Below, one piece after another: positions 1 through 8,142 of a DNA stretch of 64,000 bases (position 1 is its first letter; each line of letters starts with the position of its first letter). Made by a program: the position numbers and the translations under genes. Origin of the DNA: SG8-32-3 sp964514055 (GTDB taxonomy: Archaea; Thermoproteota; Bathyarchaeia; Bathyarchaeales; Bathycorpusculaceae); assembly GCA_964514055.1 (NCBI GenBank), contig CAZEPB010000005.1, forward strand, positions 1 to 64,000, in the 5' to 3' direction. The notes under the pieces were generated by a model. It was not told where the DNA came from. It saw only the letters and a program-made list of their open reading frames with translations, and did no database searches.

Positions 1-70
1 GTAGGAGTGGGAGTAGCTACAGGAGTAGGAGAAGGAGTAGGAGTGGGAGTAGCTACAGGAGTGGGGGTAG
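1..70. repeat. Tandem 36-bp repeat encoding a Pro/Thr-rich linker
   Basis: The bases at 1-26 recur at 37-62, a period of exactly 36 bp (12 codons). Read on the minus strand, the unit encodes P-V-A-T-P-T-P-T-P-S-P-T. It lies at the C-terminal side of the arylsulfotransferase-like gene that runs off the window edge. Pro/Thr runs of this kind usually form an extended, often O-glycosylated stalk between a secreted domain and a membrane anchor. How many units follow cannot be seen. Confidence 0.8.
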
Positions 71-1253
71 GCGGAGGAACCAGCGAGATTAATTCTTCTA
101 CCCGGTAAATTCCCCAACTCCGCGGGAATGTGTAGGTTCTGACCACTTGACCCTCTGGATTCACCTCTACCAGCACAGCACCTATATTGCTATTATACTG
201 CTTCACTTGAGTTCCAAAGACCCCTATCCTGTTTCCATTGGGCAACCTGTCAGCATCTCCCCAAAATTGACTCCAGTAACCCTTTGGAGCGGCCCAACTC
301 CAACTTTCCCAAGCTGTCATGTTCTCCTCGTCTATTGTAACCTCTAAAATTCTGCTATGTGCGTTTTCAGGGTTAGTTTGATTATGGTAATCATTATCAA
401 AAATGATGAAAACGTTTTCTTCAACCTCTTTCAATGCATGGCCATGATACCAAAGGCTCGAAACCTCTGTGCCATTTATGTCAAAAAGCTTGAAATCGCC
501 ATGTTCGCCACAGCTCCAAATCAACTCACCCGAAGTCTGGTTAATAGCGTAAAATGTATTCAAATTTCGAACGTTCAGGTAAATTGTGTTCTCGTCGTAG
601 TTCCACTGCAGAGCGTTTGAATGCGAGAAATCAGATGCACCGCTTTCGAAATCAATGTCATTGAATGGACATGCATCTTCAAGGTTGAGATAATCGTATG
701 TGTCCCAAGTCCAAAGTGTTTGGCCAGTGCTATTTAGTTCTACAATCCTGTCAAAGAGTATCTGCTTACCGTTGATTTCGCGAATGTAGCTCCTGAGTGT
801 AAGAAAAGTTTCCGTGATTGGATTGTATTCGACGTCGTGGTGACCAAAAACGTTTTCGAAGTCGATGGTTTCGTTGGTTGTTAGGTTCCAGAAATGTACG
901 GCTTGGTTTGGTTCCCCTTGGTACATGAGCGTGTCTTCGGACATTTCTTTTACAATTAGATAATTCCAGGAAGGAGAGGTTTTGCGAAAATTAACCAGAT
1001 CGCCGTTGGTCTTCATGATAACCAGATAATTATTGATCTGGGTGTAGCCGTACGTGGAATCATACTCCCATAATCCAAAGGCCAAATACCCATCCCAAGC
1101 GTCTCCATAGGTGTCTATAGTGCATGGCACAGCGAAGGTGTCTGCAAGTGCATCAGTGATTGCTGGTGCAACATATAATAAAGCAAGACAAAAGATTATC
1201 GCAGTGATCAATAAAGAAAGAAGCGTATTTCTAGTTACTTTTGGCTTGATCAT
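1..1253 (-). CDS. Arylsulfotransferase (ASST)-like secreted protein, 3' end outside window
   Basis: The reading frame is open from ATG at 1253 to the window edge, about 417 codons. The N-terminus has a basic start (MIKPKVTR) and a hydrophobic segment at about residues 11-32, so it is exported. The body shows features typical of the ASST beta-propeller family: repeated W-T-W-D and W-blades, H-SNALQWN, a NLNTFYAINQTSGELIW blade, and YHGHALKE with FDND. Bacterial ASSTs move sulfate between phenols. Archaeal homologues have no proven substrate, so a sulfotransferase role is inference. The protein ends in a Pro/Thr linker that probably leads to a membrane anchor beyond the edge. A TATA-like stretch (TATATAAC on the minus strand, about 1318-1327) lies upstream. 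Confidence 0.8.
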   Translation of the reverse strand, partial: MIKPKVTRNTLLSLLITAIIFCLALLYVAPAITDALADTFAVPCTIDTYGDAWDGYLAFGLWEYDSTYGYTQINNYLVIMKTNGDLVNFRKTSPSWNYLIVKEMSEDTLMYQGEPNQAVHFWNLTTNETIDFENVFGHHDVEYNPITETFLTLRSYIREINGKQILFDRIVELNSTGQTLWTWDTYDYLNLEDACPFNDIDFESGASDFSHSNALQWNYDENTIYLNVRNLNTFYAINQTSGELIWSCGEHGDFKLFDINGTEVSSLWYHGHALKEVEENVFIIFDNDYHNQTNPENAHSRILEVTIDEENMTAWESWSWAAPKGYWSQFWGDADRLPNGNRIGVFGTQVKQYNSNIGAVLVEVNPEGQVVRTYTFPRSWGIYRVEELISLVPPPTPTPVATPTPTPSPTPVATPTP

Positions 1254-1339
1254 AATGCTCGATTTCCTGCGAGCGTTTTTTTCTTTCACAGCTTATTGCT
1301 GCAGTATGTTCTTTTTTGTTATATATGTTTAGTGTCTTG

Positions 1340-1544
1340 GGTCACACAACGGGATTGTTTACGCTTGAGATTTGGCCGGCGAAACTGGAACATCAGAAAC
1401 AGTCAACTTCCATAATAGCGGAGCCACTACCTCAACCAGAGCCAGAACCTTTTTCCAACAACCTTTGTCGCAACTGCTTCTGGAGCGTCAACAGTCATAA
1501 TCGGCATAGCTCTACTATTTTACTTCAAGAAGCACAAAAACTAA
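1340..1544 (+). pseudogene. Remnant of the 3' end of a secreted, membrane-anchored protein
   Basis: The region reads as a decayed gene tail once frameshifts are allowed. One frame gives AGETGTSETVNFHNSG, the next gives PLPQPEPEPF, and after a shift in a run of five T's (about 1450) the frame gives PTTFVATASGASTVIIGIAL followed by LFYFKKHKN and a TAA at 1542-1544. A Pro-Glu linker, one transmembrane helix and a short basic tail is the standard C-terminal anchor of archaeal surface proteins. No 5' part is present, so this is a relic. Confidence 0.6.
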
Positions 1545-1602
1545 GCAGTAATATTTGGAAACGTGCATTTTTTAGCGTAGAAACCTAGAGATACTGGTTG
1601 AG

Positions 1603-2302
1603 ATGGATTTCTTCGTCGGCACCTCAGGCTGGTATTACTCTTGGAACGAGAAACGCAGCTTAGACTGGTTTGTAGTAAACTCGGGCTTGAACGCGGTCGA
1701 GTTGAACGCCAGTTTTTACAGGTTCCCCTCCAGCAGCATGGTCAAATCGTGGGTTAAGAAAGGCTCAGGACTGAAATGGTCAGTTAAGGTCAACCGCTTT
1801 ATTACGCACCGCTTCAAATTCAGCGAAAAAGCTTTTCAGTCGTGGCAGAAGTTCCGCGACCTTTTCTCGCCGCTGGACGCGAACGTGGATTTCTACCTGT
1901 TCCAGCTACACCCGAGGATAACCCCCAGAATCAGCTGATTCCATCGAAAAATTCGCCAAGGCAACAGAACTCCAGAGAAGATTTACGCTCGAAGTGAGAA
2001 ACATAGAATGGTTCAATGATAAGTGGATTAGGTGGGCTTCGAAACTGGGAATTACATGGGTAAGCGTTGACTCCCCAGATTTCCCCTTAGACGTGTACAA
2101 CACAGAAGGTTTGGTCTATCAGAGAATGCATGGCAGAACCGCTTGGTACTCGCACCACTACAGCGACAAGGAACTGGAAGAAGTGGCGGAGAAAATCGTG
2201 AAGGCAAAGCCAGAAAAAGCCTACGTCTTCTTCAACAACGACACCGCAATGCTAGTAAACGCTAGAAAAATGCTTGACATCTTCAAAACGCGGCAGCATT
2301 AG
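1603..2302 (+). pseudogene. DUF72 family protein, frameshifted
   Basis: The first frame (1603-1938) begins MDFFVGTSGWYYSWNEKR and has the family's G-T-S-G-W-Y start, the VELNASFYRFPS segment and KVNRFITH. The second frame (from about 1928 to 2302) continues with ESADSIEKFAK, FTLEVRNIEWF, VYQRMHGRTAWYSHHYS and AYVFFNND, the normal DUF72 C-terminal half. Removing one base in the acccccagaa stretch (1921-1930) joins the two halves without loss, giving about 232 residues, the family's usual length. DUF72 proteins are TIM-barrel proteins of unsettled function. The break is either a recent mutation or a sequencing error next to a run of five C's. Confidence 0.85.
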
Positions 2303-2589
2303 GGCTGTGGCTTCTTGTGCCGTCGGTAAAGTATGAAAACGTGCCCTCTAACCTCAACCAACGCCGCGCCAGCCTCCTCAGCAGCCCTAGTCGCAATAGC
2401 CTTAGCAGTGTCGCTTTGCAACGCGCTCGGCAGAATTCTAACCTTAACCATCTTATGCTTTGAAAGTTGATTCTCAATCTCGCCCGACAGTTGAGGTGTA
2501 TAGCCTTCTTTGCCAATCCATATCGTAGGTTTCTCGTCCTTCAGTACGTGCCTAACGTGGCGTTTCATTCGGGTAGTTATCTTGCTCAA
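2299..2589 (-). CDS. yhbY: YhbY-family RNA-binding protein (CRM domain)
   Basis: This 96-residue protein is essentially one CRM domain. It has the lead-in RHVLKDEKPTIWIGKEG with the family's G-K-x-G loop (IGKEG), the middle SGEIENQLSKHKMVKVRI, and the end LVEVRGHVFILYR. CRM proteins bind structured RNA; the bacterial YhbY associates with pre-50S ribosomes. The gene overlaps the 3' end of the RNase P protein gene by 38 bp, so the two are co-transcribed and both belong to RNA maturation. The TTG at 2589 has an AGGAG about 10 nt upstream; an in-frame ATG at 2568 is an alternative start. Confidence 0.9.
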   Translation of the reverse strand: MSKITTRMKRHVRHVLKDEKPTIWIGKEGYTPQLSGEIENQLSKHKMVKVRILPSALQSDTAKAIATRAAEEAGAALVEVRGHVFILYRRHKKPQP

Positions 2590-2908
2590 GTTTTGTTTTC
2601 TCCTTTTTCTTTCTTAACAAAATCCGCGTTTTGTGACCGCAGTTTAGACAAGTAACCACTATGTGAGGCTCCCTTTTCTGCTTTATCCTCACCCGGCAAT
2701 TGTCGCCCTGCACAAGCAGCATGTTGCAGTTCTTGCAGATCTGACGCCTGTACATTGAGGGTAAGCGTATTTTCGCGGCCATAGCTATTTTACGTGCAGT
2801 CTCCACGTAGCGGCTAGACAGCTGAGGATTATCATGGTAGACTTTTTTAGCCTGTTGGAAAAGAACTTGGATTCGCTGCTTGGCTATTTGCTTCGCGTTA
2901 GACCTCAT
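2552..2908 (-). CDS. rnp4: Ribonuclease P protein component 4 (Rpp21/Rpr2)
   Basis: The protein has 118 residues, typical for archaeal Rnp4. The N-terminal helical part (IAKQRIQVLFQQAKKVYHDN, then SSRYVETARKIA) is followed by a zinc ribbon made of C-x2-C (CKNC) and C-x2-C (CLNC) pairs separated by a basic stretch. A lysine-rich tail fits RNA binding. In archaeal RNase P this subunit pairs with Rpp29 and helps recognise pre-tRNA. Its stop lies inside the following yhbY gene. This pair is the clearest sign that the genome is archaeal. Confidence 0.95.
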   Translation of the reverse strand: MRSNAKQIAKQRIQVLFQQAKKVYHDNPQLSSRYVETARKIAMAAKIRLPSMYRRQICKNCNMLLVQGDNCRVRIKQKREPHIVVTCLNCGHKTRILLRKKKEKTKLEQDNYPNETPR

Positions 2909-3022
2909 TTTGGCATCTCGCTTTGACCTGTGTACATTCGGGCTGCGACTAATCTAGAGTTAGGATTCTCGGTTCATAACGCTTTTGTTTCTGACTGTGA
3001 TTTCATAGGTTAAGGTGTAAAC

Positions 3023-3583
3023 ATGAATCTAAAGAGGCTTTACCAGGTCGTCTTAGGATTGTGGCTCATAAGTGCAGTGGTAATGATTTTTTTGCTCAAC
3101 AGTATTGATTCGATTGTTCATGGTGATCTTTACAATTATGGCTTACAAATGAGCACAGAATGGGCTAATTCATACTGGACTTACTTTCGTCTGATTTATG
3201 TGTTGTTGGGCGTGCCGATGGCTCTTAGCCTTTTAGCCATGGTTGTTGGATTCTGGAGGACAAGAGAAAGAGTTGCTGCTAGTGTTACTAAGCAGCCGCA
3301 ATGGCAACAAAAGCCGAAACGAGTTGTTTGTCCAACGCCAACGCGGAAAGAAGAAATCAAAAGCAGCGATGAAAGCAGGGAAGATGGATCTATGGTTATT
3401 TCTTGCCCCACGTGCAAAAAAGTGTTCAGCAGACCCTTAGTTATGCTGAACTTCGAAGGTGGAAAAACTAAGCTCGTAAACGTTTGTCCCTACTGTAATC
3501 GTGTTTTAGGAAGTGCTGAAAATGGCGATTCATCGAATATAGACTTTCACATAGCAGATTCACACAAGAGGCTGACACCCTAG
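3023..3583 (+). CDS. Two-TM LYxYGL family protein A, with C-terminal zinc ribbon
   Basis: This 186-residue protein has a TM helix at about 9-27, a roughly 28-residue loop, and a second TM helix at about 58-77. The basic residues flanking the helices predict an outside loop and a cytoplasmic tail. The loop carries D29, LYNYGLQMSTEWANSYW (36-52) and R56, which recur in the proteins at 13563, 14303 and 15614. The tail ends in a zinc ribbon, CPTC...CPYC, whose first knuckle reads TCKKVFSRP; nearly the same string starts the coiled-coil protein at 18493. Function is unknown; a membrane sensor or adaptor is only a guess. It is divergent from rnp4 and has its own intergenic region. Confidence 0.75.
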   Translation: MNLKRLYQVVLGLWLISAVVMIFLLNSIDSIVHGDLYNYGLQMSTEWANSYWTYFRLIYVLLGVPMALSLLAMVVGFWRTRERVAASVTKQPQWQQKPKRVVCPTPTRKEEIKSSDESREDGSMVISCPTCKKVFSRPLVMLNFEGGKTKLVNVCPYCNRVLGSAENGDSSNIDFHIADSHKRLTP

Positions 3584-3684
3584 AATCGTCACCTTTTCTA
3601 ACGTTTCTTATGATGTTGTGGTAGCTAAACGTATGTTAGCCTTATGGCAGCTCGTTTTCTCTCCGTGTTTTTTTGACCCCCTAC

Positions 3685-3733
3685 CCATATTTTTATTAGT
3701 AACGTTATTGGTAATGTTTTTTGGTAACAGTTA
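3685..3733 (+). promoter_or_regulatory. Promoter with two TAAC/GTTA palindromes before the RHH gene
   Basis: An A/T-rich TATA-like block (atatttttatta, about 3688-3697) is followed by the perfect palindrome TAACGTTA (3700-3707) and the imperfect one TAAC-A-GTTA (3725-3733), which ends on the A of the ATG. The two centres are 25.5 bp apart. With the TATA box at 3688-3697, transcription should start close to the ATG, so the message is probably leaderless and both palindromes sit over the start region. This suits autoregulation by the ribbon-helix-helix protein encoded next. Confidence 0.45.
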
Positions 3734-4290
3734 TGAAAGTGCAGACGGGTGTGCGGATTGATTCTGAGGTTTGGCGGGCTTATCGGGTGCTTTGCAGTCG
3801 TGAGAAGCTGCGGCCATCTTTGGCTATTGAGGAGTTTCTCAGGCTTGTCTTGGAGAACGACTCTGTTTTGAGGCTTTTGAGTTTGATGCGGGACGTAGCT
3901 AAATCGCGGGTTGAAGGTTTTGATGCTTATGCGCGCGTGCTGCTAGATTGGTACACACATGAGAAGTATTGGTTCTCAGTTAATGACAGTGACGCATCTG
4001 TTGAGGCGTTGTTGCTTGATTCTTTGAAGGTGGTTACCGACGCAGAGCTACGTCATCGTATAGAAAATGCTCTAGTAGCCCATCAGCGCAAGATACACCT
4101 GAAAAAGAAAGGAGCTGCAGAAGTGGATAAGAACAGCAACAAAGAGCTTGAAGTTAAGGGTGAAACCGAAAAAGCTGAAGACGTTAATAAAATTGAGGCG
4201 AAAGACTTGGATGCTGAGAATGAGATTAAACAAAAACTAAACGAGCTGAAACGGTTTAGAAAGCTTGTTAAAAACAAAAAAGAAAACTGA
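3733..4290 (+). CDS. Ribbon-helix-helix DNA-binding protein with charged coiled-coil tail
   Basis: The N-terminal segment MKVQTGVRIDSEVWRAYRVL followed by LRPSLAIEEFLRLVLEN has the pattern of a ribbon-helix-helix (CopG/Arc-like) domain: a short beta strand, a helix, a turn and a second helix. Residues of about 45-115 form a helical region. The last 75 residues are dominated by K and E (many EK and KE pairs) and predict a coiled coil. The ATG at 3733 is preferred over the in-frame TTG at 3721 because the TATA box predicts a leaderless start. It may repress its own promoter through the adjacent palindromes. Targets are unknown. Confidence 0.65.
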   Translation: MKVQTGVRIDSEVWRAYRVLCSREKLRPSLAIEEFLRLVLENDSVLRLLSLMRDVAKSRVEGFDAYARVLLDWYTHEKYWFSVNDSDASVEALLLDSLKVVTDAELRHRIENALVAHQRKIHLKKKGAAEVDKNSNKELEVKGETEKAEDVNKIEAKDLDAENEIKQKLNELKRFRKLVKNKKEN

Positions 4291-4539
4291 ACAGCCAATC
4301 AAAGAGCTTACGCTGGCTTCTGTGAAGACCTACTGCGATTAGATAAAATAAAACCAATGATATTAGACTGAAAAGCACAAAACATCCTCATGCATCAATT
4401 CGCGGTTGTTTGTTAAGCGTTTAGCGAAGAATACTTCAATAAATCCAGCAAAACAAATTTTATTGTTACCAGTTGCCAAAAAAGCCTGCGATGGACAACC
4501 CTTTAATAATTTTCTGTATCTATTCAGGACTTAAGGTGG

Positions 4540-5601
4540 ATGCTCTTGGGTTCCAACAAAAAGAACACAATCAGAATCGGCGCGTCTCTAGCCATAGGCA
4601 TCCTCCTACTAGTCGTCTTGGTCTGGTGGACAGGAATAGACAAAATCGGGGAAGCGATTGGTTCTGCTTCACCTCTGTGGCTTGCGGCAGCCGCTTTAAT
4701 AATCCTACCCGCCTACGTCTTGAGAGCGATTCGTTGGAAACTCTTGCTTTCTCCCGTCAAGAAAAACGTCCGAGTCAGCACCGCATTCTGGTCCACCGCC
4801 GTCGGCTTTATGGTCAACACTTTAATTCCCATCAGACTCGGAGAATTCGTAAGAGCCTACATCCTAGGCGAGAAAGAAGGAACAGGGTTCGCTCCAGGCT
4901 TTTCCTCCATAGTTGTGGAACGAACGTTAGACCTGATAGGACTGCTCAGCATAGGCATAGTTACAATGTTCCTAGTTTCCGCCCAAGCGGGATTATCCAG
5001 CATAGTCGTAGACATCTTCCAAGCGTTAGCGGTGCTCATAGCCGTCATACTCGCAGTCATAATCGTGGGCATCAAAAAAGAAGCTTTGATCATAAGACTC
5101 GTAACTGGAATCACATCTAAAATCCCCCTCGCCAAAAAATACACCGCCAGAGTAGCAGATTTCACGAGTTCACTAATCAAGGGATTGCAGGGACTAAGCC
5201 AAAACCCGAAGATGTTCGTTGCGAACATCTCTCTAACGTGGATTTTATGGCTGACCCAAACCTCCGCCATCTACCTCACGTTTACAGCCTTCAACTACCC
5301 CCTACCATTCACGGCTGCCATCCTAGGCGGCGTACTCATGTCTACCTCGCACATCTTACCCGCAACCCCAGGTTACGTAGGCTCCTACGAAGCCTTCTGG
5401 GTGCTGATCTTCACCTTGCTGGGCGTGACACAACCGGATCTGCTTCTAGCCATGGCAGTGATAAGCCATTTGACAGGGTTGTTACCGACTGTAATCATCG
5501 GCTGCGTAAGCGTTGTTTGGCTAGGCGCCTCCTTCGAGGAAATCTTCACGTTCAAAAAATATGTTGCCGCCGCGAAGCCGCTTGCCAACAAAAACCAGTG
5601 A
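4540..5601 (+). CDS. UPF0104 / LPG-synthase-TM-like flippase family membrane protein
   Basis: This 353-residue integral membrane protein has about eight TM helices and the family's hallmarks: RAIRWKLLL after the second helix, NTLIPIRLGEFVRAY, VVERTLDLIGL, and LPATPGYVGSYEAFW near residue 280. Homologues include the membrane part of lysylphosphatidylglycerol synthase and archaeal AglD-neighbour proteins, which are thought to translocate lipids or lipid-linked sugars. That role would suit the glycan genes downstream. An AAGGTGG at 4533-4539 is only 0 nt from the ATG but 6 nt from an in-frame TTG at 4546, so the true start may be the TTG. Confidence 0.85.
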   Translation: MLLGSNKKNTIRIGASLAIGILLLVVLVWWTGIDKIGEAIGSASPLWLAAAALIILPAYVLRAIRWKLLLSPVKKNVRVSTAFWSTAVGFMVNTLIPIRLGEFVRAYILGEKEGTGFAPGFSSIVVERTLDLIGLLSIGIVTMFLVSAQAGLSSIVVDIFQALAVLIAVILAVIIVGIKKEALIIRLVTGITSKIPLAKKYTARVADFTSSLIKGLQGLSQNPKMFVANISLTWILWLTQTSAIYLTFTAFNYPLPFTAAILGGVLMSTSHILPATPGYVGSYEAFWVLIFTLLGVTQPDLLLAMAVISHLTGLLPTVIIGCVSVVWLGASFEEIFTFKKYVAAAKPLANKNQ

Positions 5602-5773
5602 AAAAGCACATAAATCCCATAAAAAGCCAAGTCAGGTAAATTGGTTCAATTTTCAGCAACAAAAAGCATAATTCTGTTTTTGGCAATGTAAATGTCGTCA
5701 ATAACATAAAATTGAGCTGCCAGCCATAATGGTTCATTATATTTTTGAAACAAGCCAGCTCAGATAAGCAGGC

Positions 5774-6110
5774 TTATCCTTCTAAACTGTTAATTGCAAT
5801 TTGATACGTTTGGTAAATGGCTTTTGCAGCTTCTTTTATTCCATCTTTTTCTTGTGAGGAAAGAATCACCAGATAGGGATGCGCCTAGCGACCGCCCAAG
5901 TTGAGCTGGGATTCCAACGAATGCGGTCTCAGGAATTTCTTCGAATTTTGCTAGAGTAGCTATGGATAAAATTTCATTAGTATTTTTGTTATTGCCTTTG
6001 CAATATCTCTGAATGACGCGGCTGGACCTTATTCAGTTCCGCCAATATTGTCTACTATAAGTTATGAAACCGATTTTACGTAAGACGTAATTTCGTTTTT
6101 GGGGGATGAA
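5774..6110 (-). pseudogene. Decayed C-terminal third of a malate/lactate dehydrogenase-like gene
   Basis: Translated on the minus strand with frame changes, this stretch matches the last ~100 residues of the intact gene at 26284-27207. The aligned pieces are SYVKSVS, a stop, LIVDNIGGTE, a stop, GPAASFRDI, then after a shift TNEILSIATLAKFEEIPETA, FVGIPAQLGRSLGA, and after another shift LVILSSQEKDGIKEAAKAIY followed by QTYQIAINSLEG and TAA. At least two stop codons and two frameshifts make it non-functional. The first two thirds of the gene are absent. The intact copy lies 20 kb away, so this is either an old duplicate or the scar of an earlier arrangement. Confidence 0.85.
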
Positions 6111-6152
6111 TGCACTTTGGAGTAGAAAAGGATTTCTTAGGCGGCTTTTCAT

Positions 6153-7046
6153 TCATTCGTTTCCACCTTTAGAAGTTCGAATCATTTTCCATACAGGATT
6201 GTAGTGGCCCTTAGCACTATCGATATAAGCAGCTAATCGCGAGGTGCCTTCAATAAACCCAAAAGTTATTGCTTCTGCAGGGTTATACTTTGAAATAAGT
6301 ATAGAGGTCAGTTTCAAAGTGTTCACGAGTGACATATGTTTGGCTTTGTAGCGCTTGGAAAATTGAAAATGTCCTCTGTTAACTCTTCTTCTTTGTTCGA
6401 AAAGCTCAGTTACTGACCTTGGACCCCACATGTAAACTTTGGCTTCGGGAACAAAGGCGTAGTTAGACTGGTTTTTTTCCACGATATATTCGATGTAAAG
6501 ATCATCGTTGATAATACTTTCTGGCAAGGATTCAAGAATGTTCCTCCTTATGGCAAACATTTCTCCAGTTACTTTGTGCCACCCAAGATTGTTCATTTCA
6601 TTGTGAAGGTCCCAAAGCATATTCACAAGTTTTCCGTTGAATTTGTTCTTATCATTTAAGGGTACTGGATAGGCAATAGCGCAACCAACGGAATTGTCTT
6701 CAAGTGCTGATACCAAATTGCTTATTGCGTCTCTTTGTGGGACTACATCTCCAGATAGAAAAACTACAGCTTCAGCATCTATTGCTTCAGATTGCAAAGT
6801 CTTTATAGCCGCGTTAAGAGCACGTGTTTTTCCACGGCGAACATTTTCTATTATTGGATAAACTTTGGAATTTTTACTAGCAACATCGTTTATGATATGG
6901 TCGGTGCCATCAGTGCAGCCAGAACAGATGGCAATCACTTTTTCTAGTTTATGTTTTCCATATCGCTGGAAGTAAAGCATATTATATAGTATTCTTCGGA
7001 TGTTCCATGCTTCGTTATACGAAGGAACAATCGCTGCAATTTTCAT
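6153..7046 (-). CDS. Family 2 glycosyltransferase
   Basis: The protein has 297 residues. It starts MKIAAIVPSYNEAWNIRRIL, typical of GT-A fold GT2 enzymes, followed by ICSGCTDGTD (nucleotide-binding Asp), RRGKTRALNAAI, and SGD (residues ~98-100) in the place of the usual DXD metal site. Acceptor-side motifs include VTGEMFAIRR, INDDLYIEY and EQRRRVNRGH, a variant of the processive QxxRW motif. No TM helix is evident. It is the last gene of the 13-6 kb minus-strand operon, 19 nt after the secreted protein gene. Donor and acceptor cannot be told from sequence. Confidence 0.85.
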   Translation of the reverse strand: MKIAAIVPSYNEAWNIRRILYNMLYFQRYGKHKLEKVIAICSGCTDGTDHIINDVASKNSKVYPIIENVRRGKTRALNAAIKTLQSEAIDAEAVVFLSGDVVPQRDAISNLVSALEDNSVGCAIAYPVPLNDKNKFNGKLVNMLWDLHNEMNNLGWHKVTGEMFAIRRNILESLPESIINDDLYIEYIVEKNQSNYAFVPEAKVYMWGPRSVTELFEQRRRVNRGHFQFSKRYKAKHMSLVNTLKLTSILISKYNPAEAITFGFIEGTSRLAAYIDSAKGHYNPVWKMIRTSKGGNE

Positions 7047-7065
7047 CTAGTAACTTAACCTCTTT

Positions 7066-8142
7066 TCAGTTTATTGGAAGAAATGTCCTTTGGAAAAAGT
7101 AACTGTAATCATCAACCGAGTGCACAATAAAAGATATGCCACTAAACTCGTTTTTTGCTATATTAATGGTTATCGTATCACTTTCTATGTTTTCGCGATA
7201 GATAATATTAACAGATACTTGTCCGTTAGACTGAAGAATATTTGAAAGCAAGATATTCGCAACATCATCAGCTAAAATATCTTCACCAATATCAGTCCGT
7301 GTCGCACCTATTTCGCCTCCAAAAACTATTAGAAAGCCTTTGCCAACTGGTACTGCAGCTATTGACGTTTTATCTTCGTACACTTTACCAAGAATTAGAC
7401 CGCCATTTCGTATTGCTTGACTAATAGTAACTCCCTTGTTAATTCCAGGATATTGTAGGTTCAGTGCATCTGAAATCGGGGATAAGTCAAAAGCTCTTTT
7501 AGGCGAATAACTGCCACATAAGGGATAGCCTAATATTGTTTCTTGACCTGCCCAACCAGGATTTTCTTCAGATGGCCATACTACGTTTTTCCTGAATTTA
7601 CCCGAAAAATAAGCAAACCCGTCGCCCATCCAAATTATAGTTCCTCCATTTCTCATGTAAGTACCCACTATAGTTTCGTTTTTGGAGTGAACTGTCTCTG
7701 GGAAAACCCCTGAGGGGATTATCACAATCGAGTCAAAATCACGTAACATCACCTCTTTAAGTCTGTCTGCGTTGACAACTTCAACGCTTTCAGCGTAGCC
7801 TTTCAACTTTAAAGTTGGCACGATATGATCTATGAAGCCAATCCAAGCTGCTCTGGTACAACCACTACAAGGGTAATCTTCATCATAATAAACGTATATG
7901 CGTTTGTCTATTGTATCGTTATACACGGGAATTAGAACAACTTTCAGGACTAAAGGGTAAATTATTTGATTAACAGAATAAGTTACGCTGAATTCGAAAT
8001 TTTCGCCAATTTCAGTTGAAGTATATTCGTCAATTACTACGAGTGGCGCATTATCCACCGAAACAGTATACGATGCTAATAATACTTCACCAATTAAAAT
8101 AGCGCATAAAATCAAAGCAAAGATTTTCTCAGTAAGATTCAC
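7066..8142 (-). CDS. Secreted or anchored protein with a possible class-I glutaminase-like fold
   Basis: I do not recognise a defined family. The 358-residue product has an N-terminal signal/anchor (about residues 6-25, IFALILCAILIGEVLLA). A beta-rich region follows, then an alpha/beta region with ESVEVVNADRLKEV, FDSIVIIPSGVFPE, VGTYMRNGGTIIWMGDG and VPVGKGFLIVFGGEIG. These alternating strands and loops resemble the glutaminase-I/ThuA-like flavodoxin fold often found in secreted sugar-related proteins; that is inference. A CSGC pair near residue 93 could form a disulfide. The start is GTG at 8142, overlapping the upstream GT-C gene by 4 nt (GTGA), so translation is coupled. Confidence 0.6.
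   Translation of the reverse strand: MNLTEKIFALILCAILIGEVLLASYTVSVDNAPLVVIDEYTSTEIGENFEFSVTYSVNQIIYPLVLKVVLIPVYNDTIDKRIYVYYDEDYPCSGCTRAAWIGFIDHIVPTLKLKGYAESVEVVNADRLKEVMLRDFDSIVIIPSGVFPETVHSKNETIVGTYMRNGGTIIWMGDGFAYFSGKFRKNVVWPSEENPGWAGQETILGYPLCGSYSPKRAFDLSPISDALNLQYPGINKGVTISQAIRNGGLILGKVYEDKTSIAAVPVGKGFLIVFGGEIGATRTDIGEDILADDVANILLSNILQSNGQVSVNIIYRENIESDTITINIAKNEFSGISFIVHSVDDYSYFFQRTFLPIN

Noticed and set aside
1..70. Possible CRISPR or regulatory repeat at the window start
   Set aside because: The 36-bp period is a multiple of three and is in frame with the ASST-like gene; there are no unique spacers. It is a coding Pro/Thr linker.
4473..5120. 215-codon plus-strand frame overlapping the UPF0104 gene
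   Set aside because: It is rich in R, H and S with no family motif and lies in another frame of a well-supported membrane protein.
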